A DNA stretch of 64,000 nt from assembly GCF_000685275.1 (NCBI RefSeq), contig NZ_ARYK01000001.1:930001-994000 (forward strand), read 5' to 3'. A model generated the notes under the pieces. That model searched no databases, was not told where the DNA came from, and saw only the letters and a program-made list of their open reading frames with translations. How positions within the stretch are numbered: position 1 is the stretch's first letter; every line of letters starts with the position of its first letter. Made by a program: the position numbers and the translations under genes. This stretch comes from Hyphomonas johnsonii MHS-2 (GTDB lineage: Bacteria; Pseudomonadota; Alphaproteobacteria; Caulobacterales; Hyphomonadaceae). Shown here in pieces: positions 45,976 through 54,836 of this stretch.

Positions 45976-46583
45976 GCCCCAGCACCCGGCGGCTTCAGGC
46001 GGAAACACCGTTCATTGTCATACAGCCCCAGCACGTCATCTTCGGACGTGCCGCGTCCGATATTGTGGATGATGTAAGGGTGGCCCATCGGGGTCAGCAG
46101 GTCTGACACGATGCCGATATGGGGCAGGTTCCCGCCCAGGCGCATCGTGTACAGGTCTCCTGCGCGCCAGTCGGCCAGCCGGGCAGGGACGGGCAACTCG
46201 GTTCCATGCCGGCGGAAATAGGTTTCAAGATTGGGAACCCGCCGGTGATCGATGTTCCGGTCCGGCCGACTGAGCCCCCACGTCTTCGGATAAACAGCAA
46301 ACGCAGCGGCCATGTCCCTGTGCACCAGGCTCTGCAGGTCGAGGTCGAAGGCATCCCGATAGGCACGGACGATGACATCCGTGCACACGCCTCGCTCGCG
46401 GGGGACGTCCCCGTCCGGATAGGCAAGGCTCACATAGGCGGGGTCGTAATAGCGCGTCACGCCGATCTGGCTGCGCGCTGCCCGGATCAGCCGTGTCTGC
46501 CATGGCAGGACAGTCTGATCGAACCCGCTCGGGACGAGCGGAAGCGCGAGAAGGCCGGAAAGAGCAGCGCGGCGCGTGATCAT
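45972..46583 (-). CDS. DUF1287 domain-containing exported protein
   Basis: A 203-residue protein with a Tat-like or Sec signal (MITRRAALSGLLALPLVPSG, twin Arg at residues 4-5 but no full Tat motif). The DUF1287 domain follows: RAARSQIGVTRYYDPAYVSL, ERGVCTDVIVRAYRDAF and GDLYTMRL, containing a CTDV cysteine and a conserved His as in NlpC/P60-like folds, hinting at a cell-wall amidase or peptidase role. ATG 46583 chosen for the signal; a longer frame upstream is arginine-rich and spurious. The 146-bp gap to the nitroreductase holds nothing I can name. Confidence 0.88.
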   Translation of the reverse strand: MITRRAALSGLLALPLVPSGFDQTVLPWQTRLIRAARSQIGVTRYYDPAYVSLAYPDGDVPRERGVCTDVIVRAYRDAFDLDLQSLVHRDMAAAFAVYPKTWGLSRPDRNIDHRRVPNLETYFRRHGTELPVPARLADWRAGDLYTMRLGGNLPHIGIVSDLLTPMGHPYIIHNIGRGTSEDDVLGLYDNERCFRLKPPGAGA

Positions 46584-46729
46584 GAAACCAGCAGACCATC
46601 GCGATGCGGCAGCAATTGGACGAAAATACAGCAGGCCCGGCCCGAAGGCGCCCACGGCACGCCCTTGCCACGCCCACGGGCGCTGGCGAGTTGGCCCGGG
46701 CGCACACGCCCCCCACCCTTGACGCCCCC

Positions 46730-47401
46730 TCAGAACCCCCGCAGGTCCGCGATTTCGTCCACGCTCGCACGCTCCGCCCGAAGCGTGTTGACCGGATGCG
46801 ACCGGTCTGGATGGCCGACAGCCATTCCGCACCACACCATTTCTGTTTCGCCGAGCTCGAAATGGGCCTTCAGCATGGGCCTCAGCACACCCCAGCACTC
46901 CTGCATGCAGGTGCCCCAGCCGCGTTCTTCCGCCAGCAGGGCCAACGTTTGCAGGTACATGCCCGCGTGGCCCCACTGGCCGTGTCCCATCCGCTCGTCG
47001 ATCACCAGGAACAGGCCGACAGGCGCACCGAAGAACTTGAAATTATTGGAAAACCAGGCAATCCGGGCCGGACGGTCGCTCTTCGGGATGCCCAGGGCTT
47101 CATACATCATTTCGCCCACGCGCCGCCGGCGCGCCTCATGCGGTTCCCACAGGTCTTTCGGGTAAATCGGGCGGTCCGTTGGCTGGCCTGCATGGTTCTC
47201 CCGCAGGATCGGCGCGGCCTTGGCGATCACCTCGTCACGCGCGTCTCCGGTCACCACGATCACCCGCCAGGGCTGAGTGTTTCCTCCGGATGGCGCGCGC
47301 TGGGCCTTGGCTAGCCAGTCGCGGACCTCCGCCTCGTCCAATGCATCAGGCGTGAAGGCCCGGGTCGATATCCGTTGTTCTACGGCCTTGGAAACATCCA
47401 T
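46730..47401 (-). CDS. Nitroreductase family protein
   Basis: A 223-residue FMN-dependent nitroreductase-fold enzyme. The FMN-phosphate motif RISTRAFTPD near residue 9 and SGGNTQPWRVIVV near residue 40 are typical, and GWGTCMQECWGVLRP near 150 contributes the dimer/FMN pocket. Uses NAD(P)H to reduce nitro-compounds, quinones or related substrates. Its Shine-Dalgarno is part of the 3' arm of a terminator hairpin located between it and CYP153 (see 47403-47434), so its expression from read-through may be attenuated. Confidence 0.93.
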   Translation of the reverse strand: MDVSKAVEQRISTRAFTPDALDEAEVRDWLAKAQRAPSGGNTQPWRVIVVTGDARDEVIAKAAPILRENHAGQPTDRPIYPKDLWEPHEARRRRVGEMMYEALGIPKSDRPARIAWFSNNFKFFGAPVGLFLVIDERMGHGQWGHAGMYLQTLALLAEERGWGTCMQECWGVLRPMLKAHFELGETEMVWCGMAVGHPDRSHPVNTLRAERASVDEIADLRGF

Positions 47402-47402
47402 G

Positions 47403-47434
47403 AAAAAACCTCCCGTCTGGGTTCGACGGGAGGT
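47403..47434 (-). terminator. Terminator hairpin of CYP153 that overlaps the nitroreductase ribosome binding site
   Basis: Perfect 10-bp stem (47408-47417 with 47425-47434, 7-base loop) followed on the minus strand by TTTTTT and then C and the nitroreductase ATG. The 3' arm contains GGGAGG, which is the only Shine-Dalgarno for the nitroreductase, at 7 bases from its ATG. It is therefore both a good intrinsic terminator for CYP153 and a structure that masks translation of read-through RNA. Confidence 0.85.
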
Positions 47435-47468
47435 CTATCAGGCTTTGCGCTAGGACAGCAAAGGCGCA

Positions 47469-48800
47469 TTACTTCGGATGGCAGATCACCGGCATCCATG
47501 TGTAGCCCTTCACGAATGCACCCGAGGTGAGCGAAGGTTCGTCCAGCACTTCGATATGGCTGAAGCGCTCCATGATCTCCTGCCACAGGATCTGCAGCTG
47601 CAACTCGGCGAGGCGATTGCCGACACAGCGGTGGATGCCGAAGCCGAACGAAATGTGGCGGCGGGCATCCTTGCGATCGATGATATAGTCGTTCGGACGG
47701 TCCCAGAAGCGCTCGTCGCGGTTGCCGGAGACATACCACATGGCGATCTGGTCGCCTTTCTTGATCGTCTTGCCGTGCATTTCCACGTCTTCGGTCGCCG
47801 TACGGCGCATGAAGGCCAGCGGTGTCTGCCAGCGGATCGTTTCGGACACCATGTTGGGGATCAGGGACGGATCAGCCTTCAGCTTCTCATACTCGCTCGG
47901 GAACTTGTTCAGGGCATAGACCGACCCGGTCATGGAATTCCGCGTCGTGTCGTTACCGCCGACAATCAGCAGGATCACGTTTCCGAGCAGTTCCATCGGT
48001 GTCATGTTGCGGGTCTTCTCACCATGCGCGAGCAGGCTGATAAGATCGTTCTTTTCCGGCATCGCGCCGCGTTCCTGGAACAGGCCCATGAACGTGGTGA
48101 GACATTCCATCATTTCCCTTTTCCACTGTTCCTCACCACCGGGACAGATGTCGGGATTGTTCATGTTGGTTGCGACGTCCGACCAGCGGGTAAGGTCGCG
48201 CCGGCGCTCGAACGGATAATCGAACAGGGTCGCCAGCATCATCGTGGTCAGCTCGATCGAGACACGGTCGACCCAATCAAAGGGCTCACCGACAGGGATC
48301 GAGTCGAGCAGGCCCTGCGTGCGCGACCGGATCAGGGATTCGTATTCCTTGAGCATGTTCGGCGCGACAGCAGGCTGGACAGTCCGGCGCTGCTCGGCGT
48401 GACGCGGTTCATCCATGGCGATGAACATTGGCATTTCGAAGTCTTCGAGAGGTTGGCCAAGCGTGATGCCGCCGTGTTCCCAGCTCGACGAGAAGCGGGC
48501 ATGGTCAATATCGATCGCCATGATGTCTTCATAGCGGGTCACCGACCAGTAAGGTCCGGCGAAGCTGTCAGGCGTGAAGTGAAGCGGGTCTTCATTGCGC
48601 AACCGCTCAAGGCGATCCCAATACTTGCCCTGGCGCCAGATCTCCGGATCGATGAAGTCAAAAGTCTCGATATCCAGCGACGACGCAGGCGGGACGGGAT
48701 CCCCGACCCGGAGGTAGCCCGGGTGGAGCGGCTCGCGGTCCGACACCTTCGGACGTTTGAGTGCGGGATGTTCGATGGACTGTGCTGTATCGGCAGCCAT
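47469..48800 (-). CDS. Cytochrome P450, CYP153 family (alkane hydroxylase)
   Basis: A 443-residue class I P450. Haem-binding loop FGFGIHRCVGNRLAE (Cys about residue 384), I-helix IVGGNDTTRNSMTG and ExxR motif SETIRWQ are present. Segments GPYWSVTRYEDIMAID, FIAMDEPRHAEQRR and FVKGYTWMPV are close, from memory, to CYP153A enzymes that hydroxylate medium-chain alkanes at the terminal carbon. No ferredoxin or ferredoxin reductase gene is adjacent. ATG 48800 has GGAGG 7 bases upstream; an ATG 8 codons earlier is rejected. A palindromic operator candidate lies 83 bp upstream. Confidence 0.95.
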   Translation of the reverse strand: MAADTAQSIEHPALKRPKVSDREPLHPGYLRVGDPVPPASSLDIETFDFIDPEIWRQGKYWDRLERLRNEDPLHFTPDSFAGPYWSVTRYEDIMAIDIDHARFSSSWEHGGITLGQPLEDFEMPMFIAMDEPRHAEQRRTVQPAVAPNMLKEYESLIRSRTQGLLDSIPVGEPFDWVDRVSIELTTMMLATLFDYPFERRRDLTRWSDVATNMNNPDICPGGEEQWKREMMECLTTFMGLFQERGAMPEKNDLISLLAHGEKTRNMTPMELLGNVILLIVGGNDTTRNSMTGSVYALNKFPSEYEKLKADPSLIPNMVSETIRWQTPLAFMRRTATEDVEMHGKTIKKGDQIAMWYVSGNRDERFWDRPNDYIIDRKDARRHISFGFGIHRCVGNRLAELQLQILWQEIMERFSHIEVLDEPSLTSGAFVKGYTWMPVICHPK

Positions 48801-48883
48801 GGTTTTTCCTCCGATACTGCCCACTGCGGGGCAGCCAAGTTGAATTGCAAACTACAATTACCATAGCCGGATTTAAAAAACCA

Positions 48884-48904
48884 TGACGCCTGCGTCATTA
48901 TTTA
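48884..48904 (-). promoter_or_regulatory. Candidate operator TGACGC-N2-GCGTCA upstream of CYP153
   Basis: Palindrome at 48884-48897 with an AAATAA flank on its gene-distal side (minus strand), 83 bp before the CYP153 start. It matches the site at 22481-22500 upstream of the COQ4-like operon in core, spacer length and flank. It sits directly after the DUF2244 stop codon (48909-48911), in the only non-coding DNA available for the CYP153 promoter. Confidence 0.55.
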
Positions 48905-48908
48905 TCAG

Positions 48909-49397
48909 TTAGGATGGATAGCGTTCCGATCTGGCGTTGATGAGGGCGGCTCTCAGCGCCTGAGCAAGCGATTTCCGCTCCGGAAGCGTGAGAAATCGGC
49001 CGATGACATAGGCGGTGCGTCCATGTTCGATGCGAAGCCAGCTGGACGGGAGCAGGGGCTCATCAAGCGCCACCCGCGCGAATGCAGAGGGAATCTCGGC
49101 GCGCTTGGTCGTGCCGTCCGCCTTGTGGTGCTCGAGTGTCAGGGTGCGTGCCGACACGGTGACGCGTGTTTCTTCCCGCTGGCGGCGGAATGACCAGCGA
49201 AAAGCGACATAGATCGCCAGTGCGTCCAGTCCGTAGAAGCCGACGACAGGCAACGCGCCCATCGACGCGAAGAGCATTCCGTTGATGAAACTGACGCAAC
49301 CCACAACCAGCATCACGATCGTGAAGGCCCTTTGGCTCATCGACCGGTTGGGTGTCAGAACGGCATCAAAATAGATGATATCGCCTTGTTCGGCCAT
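48909..49397 (-). CDS. DUF2244 domain-containing membrane protein
   Basis: A 162-residue protein with two hydrophobic helices (about residues 25-50 and 50-68) and a C-terminal beta-rich domain (EETRVTVSARTLTLEHHKADG and SWLRIEHG). This matches DUF2244. In alphaproteobacteria it is commonly next to nth, as here (divergent, 57 bp). Function unknown. Confidence 0.9.
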   Translation of the reverse strand: MAEQGDIIYFDAVLTPNRSMSQRAFTIVMLVVGCVSFINGMLFASMGALPVVGFYGLDALAIYVAFRWSFRRQREETRVTVSARTLTLEHHKADGTTKRAEIPSAFARVALDEPLLPSSWLRIEHGRTAYVIGRFLTLPERKSLAQALRAALINARSERYPS

Positions 49398-49454
49398 CGT
49401 GGAAATCCTGGTACAGTCTTGCGTTGTGCACAGTCGGACTTAGACAGTCCGGGC

Positions 49455-50180
49455 ATGGTCTCAACAACACCTCCCGTCCGCAAGAAGAAACGCGCGAATC
49501 GCACCTTTGGACGGCAAAAGGCCGCGGAACTGTACGAGGCGCTGGCGCAAGACCGCCCCGACCCGAAGACGGAACTGAGGTTCAGCAACCCGTTTACGCT
49601 GGTTGTCGCGGTCGCGCTGTCAGCTCAGGCAACCGACGTCGGTGTAAACCGGGCAACCGAAAAACTGTTCGCGGTCGCCGACACGCCTGACAAGATGATC
49701 GCACTCGGCGAAGAGGGCGTAGCGCAATACATCAAGACGATCGGCCTGTGGCGCAACAAGGCAAAAAACGTCATAGCCCTCAGCCGGATGCTGAACGAGA
49801 CATTCGGTGGCGAGGTGCCGCGATCGCGCGAAGCGCTGATGCAGCTACCGGGCGTCGGTCGCAAGACGGCAAATGTTGTTCTCAACGAGGCATTTGGTGA
49901 ACCGACGATCGCCGTCGATACGCATATTTTCAGGGTGGCTAACCGGACAGGACTTGCGCCCGGAAAAACCCCGGACGAAGTCGAACAGGGCCTGGAGCGG
50001 ACAACTCCGGACGCCTACAGGAAAGGTGCCCACCACTGGCTGATCCTGCACGGGCGCTATGTCTGCAAGGCGCGCAAACCGGAATGCTGGCGGTGTGTGA
50101 TTTCGCCCCTCTGCAAATTTACTCCCAAGACGCCCGATCCTGCATCCGTCTCCGGGCTGGGCCCGAAGGCGCCGAACTGA
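49455..50180 (+). CDS. nth: Endonuclease III
   Basis: A 241-residue base-excision repair glycosylase/AP lyase. The helix-hairpin-helix LPGVGRKTANVVLNEAFG with the catalytic Lys, the catalytic Asp in VDTHIFRVANRTG, and the [4Fe-4S] cysteines C-x6-C-x2-C-x5-C in CKARKPECWRCVISPLCKF are all present. ATG 49455 is preferred because the longer frame runs back into the divergent DUF2244 gene. A basic N-terminal extension (RKKKRANR) precedes the core. Confidence 0.97.
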   Translation: MVSTTPPVRKKKRANRTFGRQKAAELYEALAQDRPDPKTELRFSNPFTLVVAVALSAQATDVGVNRATEKLFAVADTPDKMIALGEEGVAQYIKTIGLWRNKAKNVIALSRMLNETFGGEVPRSREALMQLPGVGRKTANVVLNEAFGEPTIAVDTHIFRVANRTGLAPGKTPDEVEQGLERTTPDAYRKGAHHWLILHGRYVCKARKPECWRCVISPLCKFTPKTPDPASVSGLGPKAPN

Positions 50181-50298
50181 CGCTGCCCGGCGCAGGGCGA
50201 AACCCCTGAGCAAACGCCGCAAAAAGCAGCGGCAGGGTTGTCTGCTGGCTGCGACGCCTATTGTGTCCCCCATCAATTTACCGAGGGAGAATCAGACC

Positions 50299-51066
50299 AT
50301 GGGACAGTTCACACGATGGTTGCCATCAATCGCTCTGGCCGCGGCGTGTGCGGCCATGCCATTTTCGGCGGCAGCGGAGGAAGTTGACGGCTGGAGCGGC
50401 GAGGCGTCGCTTTCAGCAGGCTACACAAGCGGAAACAGTGAAGCCACCGACGTCGGCGCAAGCATGGACCTTGCGAACAAGAACGGGCTCTGGACGTACA
50501 ATATCGAAGCGAACTTCGACTATGGCGAACAGGACAGCATTGAAAGCCGCAATCGGGTATTCGTGGCCGGCAGCGTCGACAGGCAGGTGAGTGACAAGGC
50601 GTTTGCGTTCACACGCGCGTCTTACGAAGTGGACCAGTTCACGGGTTTCGACAGCCGCTCGTTCCTCGGCCTCGGACTCGGCTACCACGTCTTTGATTCC
50701 GAAAGGCTTACCTGGACTGTCCGCGGTGGGCCCGGCGTGAAAATTGACGAAGTAAAGCGTGTGATTACCACGGATGCGGTCGGCGCCGCCCTCATCATTC
50801 CTGCAGAGACTGAAACATCCTTCGGTGCAGTCGGACGTTCGGAGTTCAGCTATGCATTCAATGACAACGTCAAACTGAGCGATGCGACCGACATCATCTA
50901 CAGCGGAGAGTCGACGCAGATGAGAAACATCATCGCGCTAACGGCCGCCCTGTCGGAGAAGATATCGGCCCGGATGTCGTTTGACGTCCGCTACGATACC
51001 AACCCGCCGGACGGCTTCGAGAGCACCGACACGGCGACAAAGATCGCGCTGGTCTACGGATTCTAG
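50299..51066 (+). CDS. DUF481 family outer-membrane protein
   Basis: A 255-residue exported protein with a signal peptide cleaved near FSAAA-EEV (about residue 27). The mature part is beta-strand rich with alternating residues and aromatic belt (GWSGEASLSAGYTSGNSEATD, a DUF481 hallmark) and ends in an aromatic residue (VYGF), consistent with an outer-membrane beta-barrel related to YdiY-type proteins. Function unknown. GAGGGAGA precedes ATG 50299 by 8 bases. Confidence 0.9.
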   Translation: MGQFTRWLPSIALAAACAAMPFSAAAEEVDGWSGEASLSAGYTSGNSEATDVGASMDLANKNGLWTYNIEANFDYGEQDSIESRNRVFVAGSVDRQVSDKAFAFTRASYEVDQFTGFDSRSFLGLGLGYHVFDSERLTWTVRGGPGVKIDEVKRVITTDAVGAALIIPAETETSFGAVGRSEFSYAFNDNVKLSDATDIIYSGESTQMRNIIALTAALSEKISARMSFDVRYDTNPPDGFESTDTATKIALVYGF

Positions 51067-51095
51067 GACACAGCCGGAGGCGAACGGACTCGGCG

Positions 51096-51965
51096 CTATC
51101 TCAAGCGCCGGGCCATCGCCTCGGCCAGCCGGTCGCCGAGCTCAGGACCTTCGACCGGGTAGAGGTAGGGCTCGATCAGTTCAAGCTCCATCAGAAGCAA
51201 CGCGCCGTCATTGCCGCGCAGCATGTCGACCCGGGCGTAGAGGGGCGGTGATTCCAGCTTTCCGAGTACGTCGCGGGCCGCGCCGAGGTCTGCTTCGGTT
51301 GGCGTGATCGCCGTTTCGATTCCGCCATAGGCCGACTGGATCCGATAGTCCCCGGATGCCGCACGCTTGACCAGCGCGTGACTGAACACGCCATCAACAA
51401 AGATGAAGCTGAGTTCGCCTTCATCCTGGATCGTGCTGAGGAATGGCTGCACCATCATCGGGTGCGGCATGTCCGGCACCGGCGCGCCGCGCGCCAGGCG
51501 GTGCTGGTCCTTTGCGCCTGCGCCAATCTGGCGCTTGAATACCAGATCGTCGCTGCCGAACGTGTCGAAAGCCCCAGCTGCGACATCGGGTGACATCCGG
51601 TCGACCCACAAAGTCGGGATCAGTCGTACGCCGCGCGCTTCGAGTTCGCGAAGATAGGTCTTACGGCTGTTCCAGCGGACCAGCGAAGGCGAGTTGAGCA
51701 GTCGGGTCAGGCCTTCGATCCGTTCCAGCGTGTCGAGGAATTCCGCTGAGCGATCCCAGTAGTCCCACGTCGTTCCGATGATGGCGGCAGCATAATCTTC
51801 CCACCGTGCGCCTGGATCATCCCACGATACGTCCGTCACCGTCATGCCGAGACGGGCGAAAGCCGGCACAAGCGCCGTCATCATGTGGTCGTGCTCGAAT
51901 GCATCGGTGCGCCGGGTCGGAGAGCCGGGCAACGTGTCTGAGCAGGCCAGATAAGCAATCTTCAT
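51096..51965 (-). CDS. ATP-grasp domain-containing protein
   Basis: A 289-residue ligase-like protein. The N-terminal part (MKIAYLACSD ... DYAAAIIGTTWDYWDR) and central LLNSPSLVRWNSRKTYLRELEARGV, then an ATP-grasp domain with VFKRQIGAGAKDQHRL, resemble standalone ATP-grasp proteins such as DcsG of cycloserine synthesis. Zinc/Mg-binding acidic residues appear in LLLMELELIEPYLY near the C-terminus. Would form an amide or similar bond using ATP; substrate unknown. Divergent from adenosine kinase with 85 bp between. Confidence 0.85.
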   Translation of the reverse strand: MKIAYLACSDTLPGSPTRRTDAFEHDHMMTALVPAFARLGMTVTDVSWDDPGARWEDYAAAIIGTTWDYWDRSAEFLDTLERIEGLTRLLNSPSLVRWNSRKTYLRELEARGVRLIPTLWVDRMSPDVAAGAFDTFGSDDLVFKRQIGAGAKDQHRLARGAPVPDMPHPMMVQPFLSTIQDEGELSFIFVDGVFSHALVKRAASGDYRIQSAYGGIETAITPTEADLGAARDVLGKLESPPLYARVDMLRGNDGALLLMELELIEPYLYPVEGPELGDRLAEAMARRLR

Positions 51966-52050
51966 GGCGGCTCCTTTAGCATGCGCGCCTGTTGCGTCCA
52001 GAGCGTCAGTCTGGCAATCGACGGCCTTCGCAAATCTAGGGGCCAGAAGA

Positions 52051-53049
52051 ATGAACCCAACTCGCTTTGACGTCGTCGGGCTTGGCAATGCAATTGTCGA
52101 CGTACTGTCCAGTACAGATGACGCATTTCTTGCCAAATGGGGCATTCAGAAGAATGCAATGAACCTCATCGACGAGCCGAGGGCCGAGGCCCTGACGGCC
52201 GCAGCGGTCGACCCTATCCTCACATCAGGTGGAAGTGGTGCCAATACGATCGCAGGCGTAGCGAGCTTTGGCGGTGCGGCTGCCTATATCGGCAAGACGG
52301 CGGACGACGAGCTTGGCCGTCAGTTTCGCGCGGAAATGACAGGCGCAGGTGTCCCGTTCGCAACCCACCCCCTCGTCGGCGGCCCGGCCACGGCTCGCAG
52401 CATCATTTTCGTGAATGATGACGGTGCGCGCAGCATGAATACATTCCTCGGCGCCTCGGTTCTGTTTTCCAAGACAGACGTGGACGAGGATATCGTTCGG
52501 GCCGGACGGATTCTTTATCTGGAAGGCTACCTCTTCGACAAGGACGACGCCAAGACCGCCTTTGTCTACGCGTCCGAAATCGCGAAGGCGGCGGATCGCC
52601 TGGTGTCGCTGACTCTGTCGGACAGTTTTTGCGTAGACCGCCACCGCGAAAGCTTTCTCCATCTCGTGCAGGGACACGTCGACATCCTGTTCGCGAATGA
52701 AGAAGAGTTGCTGTCGCTTTACGAGACCCGCGATTTCGACGAGGCAATCGCGCGCTTGCGCGCCGATACGTCCATTGCTGCGGTCACGCGCAGCGAGAAG
52801 GGGTCCGTCGTCATCGGAGACGGCGAACCTATCGCCATTCCGGCCGAGCCAGTGTCGAAAGTGGTCGATACGACCGGCGCCGGTGACCAGTACGCTGCAG
52901 GGTTTCTTTTCGGTTATGCCAGGGGGTTGCCGCTCGCGACATGTGCCCGCCTCGGGCATATCGCGGCAGCTGAAGTCATCAGCCATTTCGGTCCGCGCCC
53001 CGAAGTTTCGCTGGCAGACCTGGCGCTCGCGGCAGGTATTGAAGCCTGA
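52051..53049 (+). CDS. Adenosine kinase (PfkB family)
   Basis: A 332-residue ribokinase-family sugar/nucleoside kinase. The N-terminal FDVVGLGNAIVDVLSS, the SGGSGANTIAGVASFGG substrate motif and the anion hole DTTGAGDQYAAGFL (catalytic Asp) are present. This subfamily in alphaproteobacteria is annotated adenosine kinase, salvaging adenosine to AMP; the substrate is inferred from family. ATG 52051 fits family length; a longer frame would cover the divergent promoter. Confidence 0.92.
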   Translation: MNPTRFDVVGLGNAIVDVLSSTDDAFLAKWGIQKNAMNLIDEPRAEALTAAAVDPILTSGGSGANTIAGVASFGGAAAYIGKTADDELGRQFRAEMTGAGVPFATHPLVGGPATARSIIFVNDDGARSMNTFLGASVLFSKTDVDEDIVRAGRILYLEGYLFDKDDAKTAFVYASEIAKAADRLVSLTLSDSFCVDRHRESFLHLVQGHVDILFANEEELLSLYETRDFDEAIARLRADTSIAAVTRSEKGSVVIGDGEPIAIPAEPVSKVVDTTGAGDQYAAGFLFGYARGLPLATCARLGHIAAAEVISHFGPRPEVSLADLALAAGIEA

Positions 53050-53121
53050 TCGAAACGGTGCGCCAGGGCAATTGCGCATGCCGCTTTGGAACTTCCAGAA
53101 AATCAGTCTATCGTCTGCCGC

Positions 53122-53460
53122 ATGAAATGGTCTGATCTATCGAGCAATTGGTGTCCCGTCGCCCGCACGCTGTCGGTGCTGGGGGACCGCTGGACATTGT
53201 TGATCCTGCGCGACTGCTTTCTGGGCATGTCGCGTTTCGAGCAGTTCGTTGAATCGAGCGGAATGACCCGGCACATTCTGGCAGACAGGCTGAAGCGCCT
53301 TGTGGAGGCAGGAATCCTCGAACGGAAAGCTTATTCCGACAGCCCGCGCCGGTATGACTATGTCCTTACCGAAAAAGGCCAGGAAATAGGGCCGGCCCTG
53401 ATGACATTGCGCGACTGGGGCAAGAAGCACATGCCGGTGCGACGCGCCACATCATCCTGA
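53122..53460 (+). CDS. HxlR family transcriptional regulator
   Basis: A 112-residue winged-helix regulator: CPVARTLSVLGDRWTLLILRD, the recognition region MTRHILADRLKRLVEAGILER and a wing with YVLTEKGQEI. One Cys (about residue 11) is at the position used for redox or aldehyde sensing in some HxlR proteins. ATG 53122 chosen over a longer start. It could control the upstream adenosine kinase or other genes; no operator seen. Confidence 0.92.
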   Translation: MKWSDLSSNWCPVARTLSVLGDRWTLLILRDCFLGMSRFEQFVESSGMTRHILADRLKRLVEAGILERKAYSDSPRRYDYVLTEKGQEIGPALMTLRDWGKKHMPVRRATSS

Positions 53461-53474
53461 AAGCGCCTGAACGC

Positions 53475-54779
53475 TCAGAGAATGAATTTTGACAGGTCAG
53501 CGTTCCCGGCAAGGCTGGCAACCCGCTCGTTGACATAATCGGCGGTGATCCTGACCGTCTCGCCGGCACGGTCCGGCGCGTCAAAGCTGATCTCGTCCAG
53601 CAGCCTTTCCAGCACCGTCTGCAGCCGCCGTGCGCCGATGTTTTCGACGGAATTGTTCACTGCTTCAGCAAGGTCCGCCAGCCGGTCGATCGCGTCCTCG
53701 TCAAACTCCAGCTTGACGTTCTCGGCGTGCATGAGGGCTTCGTATTGCCGGATCAGGCTAGCCTCCGGCTCGACCAGAATCCGGCGCAGGTCATCGCGTG
53801 ACAGCGGTTCAAGTTCGACGCGAATCGGCAACCGGCCCTGAAGCTCCGGCAGCAGGTCCGATGGCTTCGAGACGTGAAAGGCGCCGGATGCAATGAAGAG
53901 GATATGGTCTGTCTTCACGGCGCCTCGTTTTGTCGACACTGTCGTGCCTTCGATCAATGGCAGCAGGTCGCGCTGAACGCCTTCACGGCTGACATCGGCG
54001 CCGCCTCGGTCCTTCCGCGCTGCCACCTTGTCGATCTCGTCGAGGAACACAATACCGTCCTCTTCAACCGCCGATACGGCCTCACGCACGATGGTATCCT
54101 CGTCGAGCAAACGGTCGGCTTCTTCCTCCAGCAGGGGACGATAGGCGTCCTGAACCGTCGTGCGGACACGCTTTGTGCGCCCCCCCATCGCCTTGCCGAG
54201 GATTTCCGACAGGTTGATCATCCCCATCGACCCGCCTTGTCCGGGGATGTCCATCATCTGCATAGGATTGGATGATTCGGAGAAATCGATATCGATCGGC
54301 TTGTCGTCCAGTTCGCCGGTGCGGAGCTTCTTGCGGAAGCTCTCTCGTGTCGAAGGCTGGGCGCTTTCGCCCACCAATGCGTCCAGCAGCCGTTCTTCGG
54401 CCGCATCGCGCGCCTGGTCTTCGACCCCGGCCCGCTTCTGCTCTCTGACCATCCCGACTGCGGCTTCGACGAGGTCCCGAATGATCTGTTCCACGTCCCG
54501 CCCGACATAGCCGACTTCCGTGAATTTCGTCGCCTCGACCTTCAGGAACGGCGCGTTGGCAAGCTTGGCGAGGCGGCGGGACACTTCCGTCTTGCCGACC
54601 CCGGTTGGTCCGATCATCAGGATATTCTTGGGTGTGATCTCGCCGCGGATGCCTTCAGGCGCCTGCTTGCGGCGCCAACGATTGCGCAGGGCGATTGCCA
54701 CGGCACGCTTCGCGCCGACCTGCCCGACAATATGGCGGTCCAGTTCGGCGACGATTTCTCGGGGTGTGAGGTTCTTCAT
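53475..54779 (-). CDS. hslU: ATP-dependent protease ATPase subunit HslU
   Basis: A 434-residue AAA+ unfoldase of the HslVU protease. Walker [14 protein letters not shown] near residue 53, pore loop GYVGRDV and Walker [10 protein letters not shown] around residue 250, with the intermediate I-domain between. The C-terminal LSKFIL tail that inserts in HslV is present. It is the second gene of hslVU, 57 bp after hslV. Confidence 0.97.
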   Translation of the reverse strand: MKNLTPREIVAELDRHIVGQVGAKRAVAIALRNRWRRKQAPEGIRGEITPKNILMIGPTGVGKTEVSRRLAKLANAPFLKVEATKFTEVGYVGRDVEQIIRDLVEAAVGMVREQKRAGVEDQARDAAEERLLDALVGESAQPSTRESFRKKLRTGELDDKPIDIDFSESSNPMQMMDIPGQGGSMGMINLSEILGKAMGGRTKRVRTTVQDAYRPLLEEEADRLLDEDTIVREAVSAVEEDGIVFLDEIDKVAARKDRGGADVSREGVQRDLLPLIEGTTVSTKRGAVKTDHILFIASGAFHVSKPSDLLPELQGRLPIRVELEPLSRDDLRRILVEPEASLIRQYEALMHAENVKLEFDEDAIDRLADLAEAVNNSVENIGARRLQTVLERLLDEISFDAPDRAGETVRITADYVNERVASLAGNADLSKFIL

Positions 54780-54836
54780 AAGCTACTTCCAGGCGGGCGC
54801 AGTCCGCAGGGCCGAAACCGCGCGGACCCGGCGCGG

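Noticed and set aside
47478-48866. 462-codon plus-strand frame
   Set aside because: Antisense of CYP153, which has all P450 motifs.
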